Assembly (NCBI GenBank): GCA_964511185.1
Contig: CAZEDU010000171.1
Coordinates: forward strand, 1-7,548
DNA: 7,548 nt
Reading direction: 5' to 3'
Source of the DNA: CAZEDU01 sp964511185
GTDB lineage: Bacteria > Myxococcota > Myxococcia > Myxococcales > Myxococcaceae
Shown: positions 7,534 to 7,548 of the stretch, piece by piece
How the letters are laid out: each line of letters opens with the position of its first letter
How positions within the stretch are numbered: the first letter of the stretch is position 1
The notes under the pieces: model-generated
The model's input: only the letters and a program-made list of their open reading frames with translations
What the model was told of the DNA's origin: nothing
The model's database searches: none
Translations under genes and position numbers: made by a program

Positions 7534-7548
7534 GCCGAATCGGCTGTT

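Noticed and set aside
7457..7548. Start of a possible downstream gene at GTG 7457, open to the window end
   Set aside because: The purine run AAGAGG is only three bases from the GTG, the translation has no recognisable feature, and the sigma-54 promoter lies inside it.

Overview
The window looks like chromosomal DNA from a myxobacterium (Myxococcota, Myxococcales-like). It is very GC-rich, with strong G/C at third codon positions. It carries a membrane Ser/Thr kinase directly behind phosphofructokinase, and an enhancer-binding protein with an FHA domain, both typical of Myxococcus relatives. The pfk-kinase pair matches the pfk-pkn4 operon known from Myxococcus xanthus. The assignment rests on gene content and recognised protein motifs, not on a database search.

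Layout. (1) 1-270: the 3' end of an ATP-dependent Lon protease, including its catalytic lysine. (2) 267-971, minus strand: a small exported or membrane-anchored protein of unknown function, convergent with lon; the two stop codons overlap. (3) 1026-1496, plus strand: a 156-aa TPR-like protein, divergent from (2). (4) 1497-1625: a short intergenic region that probably holds the promoter of the next block. (5) 1626-7382: four closely spaced plus-strand genes, probably one operon: pfkA; a transmembrane Ser/Thr kinase (Pkn4-like, with PEGA-like domains outside the membrane); an exported TPR/coiled-coil protein whose ATG overlaps the kinase stop codon; and a sigma-54 activator with FHA, GAF, AAA+ and Fis-HTH domains. 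(6) 7383-7548: non-coding DNA that ends in a near-perfect -24/-12 sigma-54 promoter reading out of the window, with two small dyads upstream of it.

Reading as a system (inference). The kinase has a cytoplasmic catalytic domain and an extracytoplasmic PEGA region, so it could sense an envelope signal. It may pass this to glycolysis by phosphorylating Pfk, as known for M. xanthus Pkn4. It may also act on transcription, through the FHA-containing sigma-54 activator at the end of the operon. The secreted TPR protein is translationally coupled to the kinase and is a candidate partner of its outer domain. The sigma-54 promoter just beyond the activator gene is a natural first target to test. Two details complicate the picture: the FHA domain has lost the usual Ser of its phosphothreonine-binding loop, and the residue at the position remembered as the M. 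xanthus Pfk phosphosite is Ser here rather than Thr.
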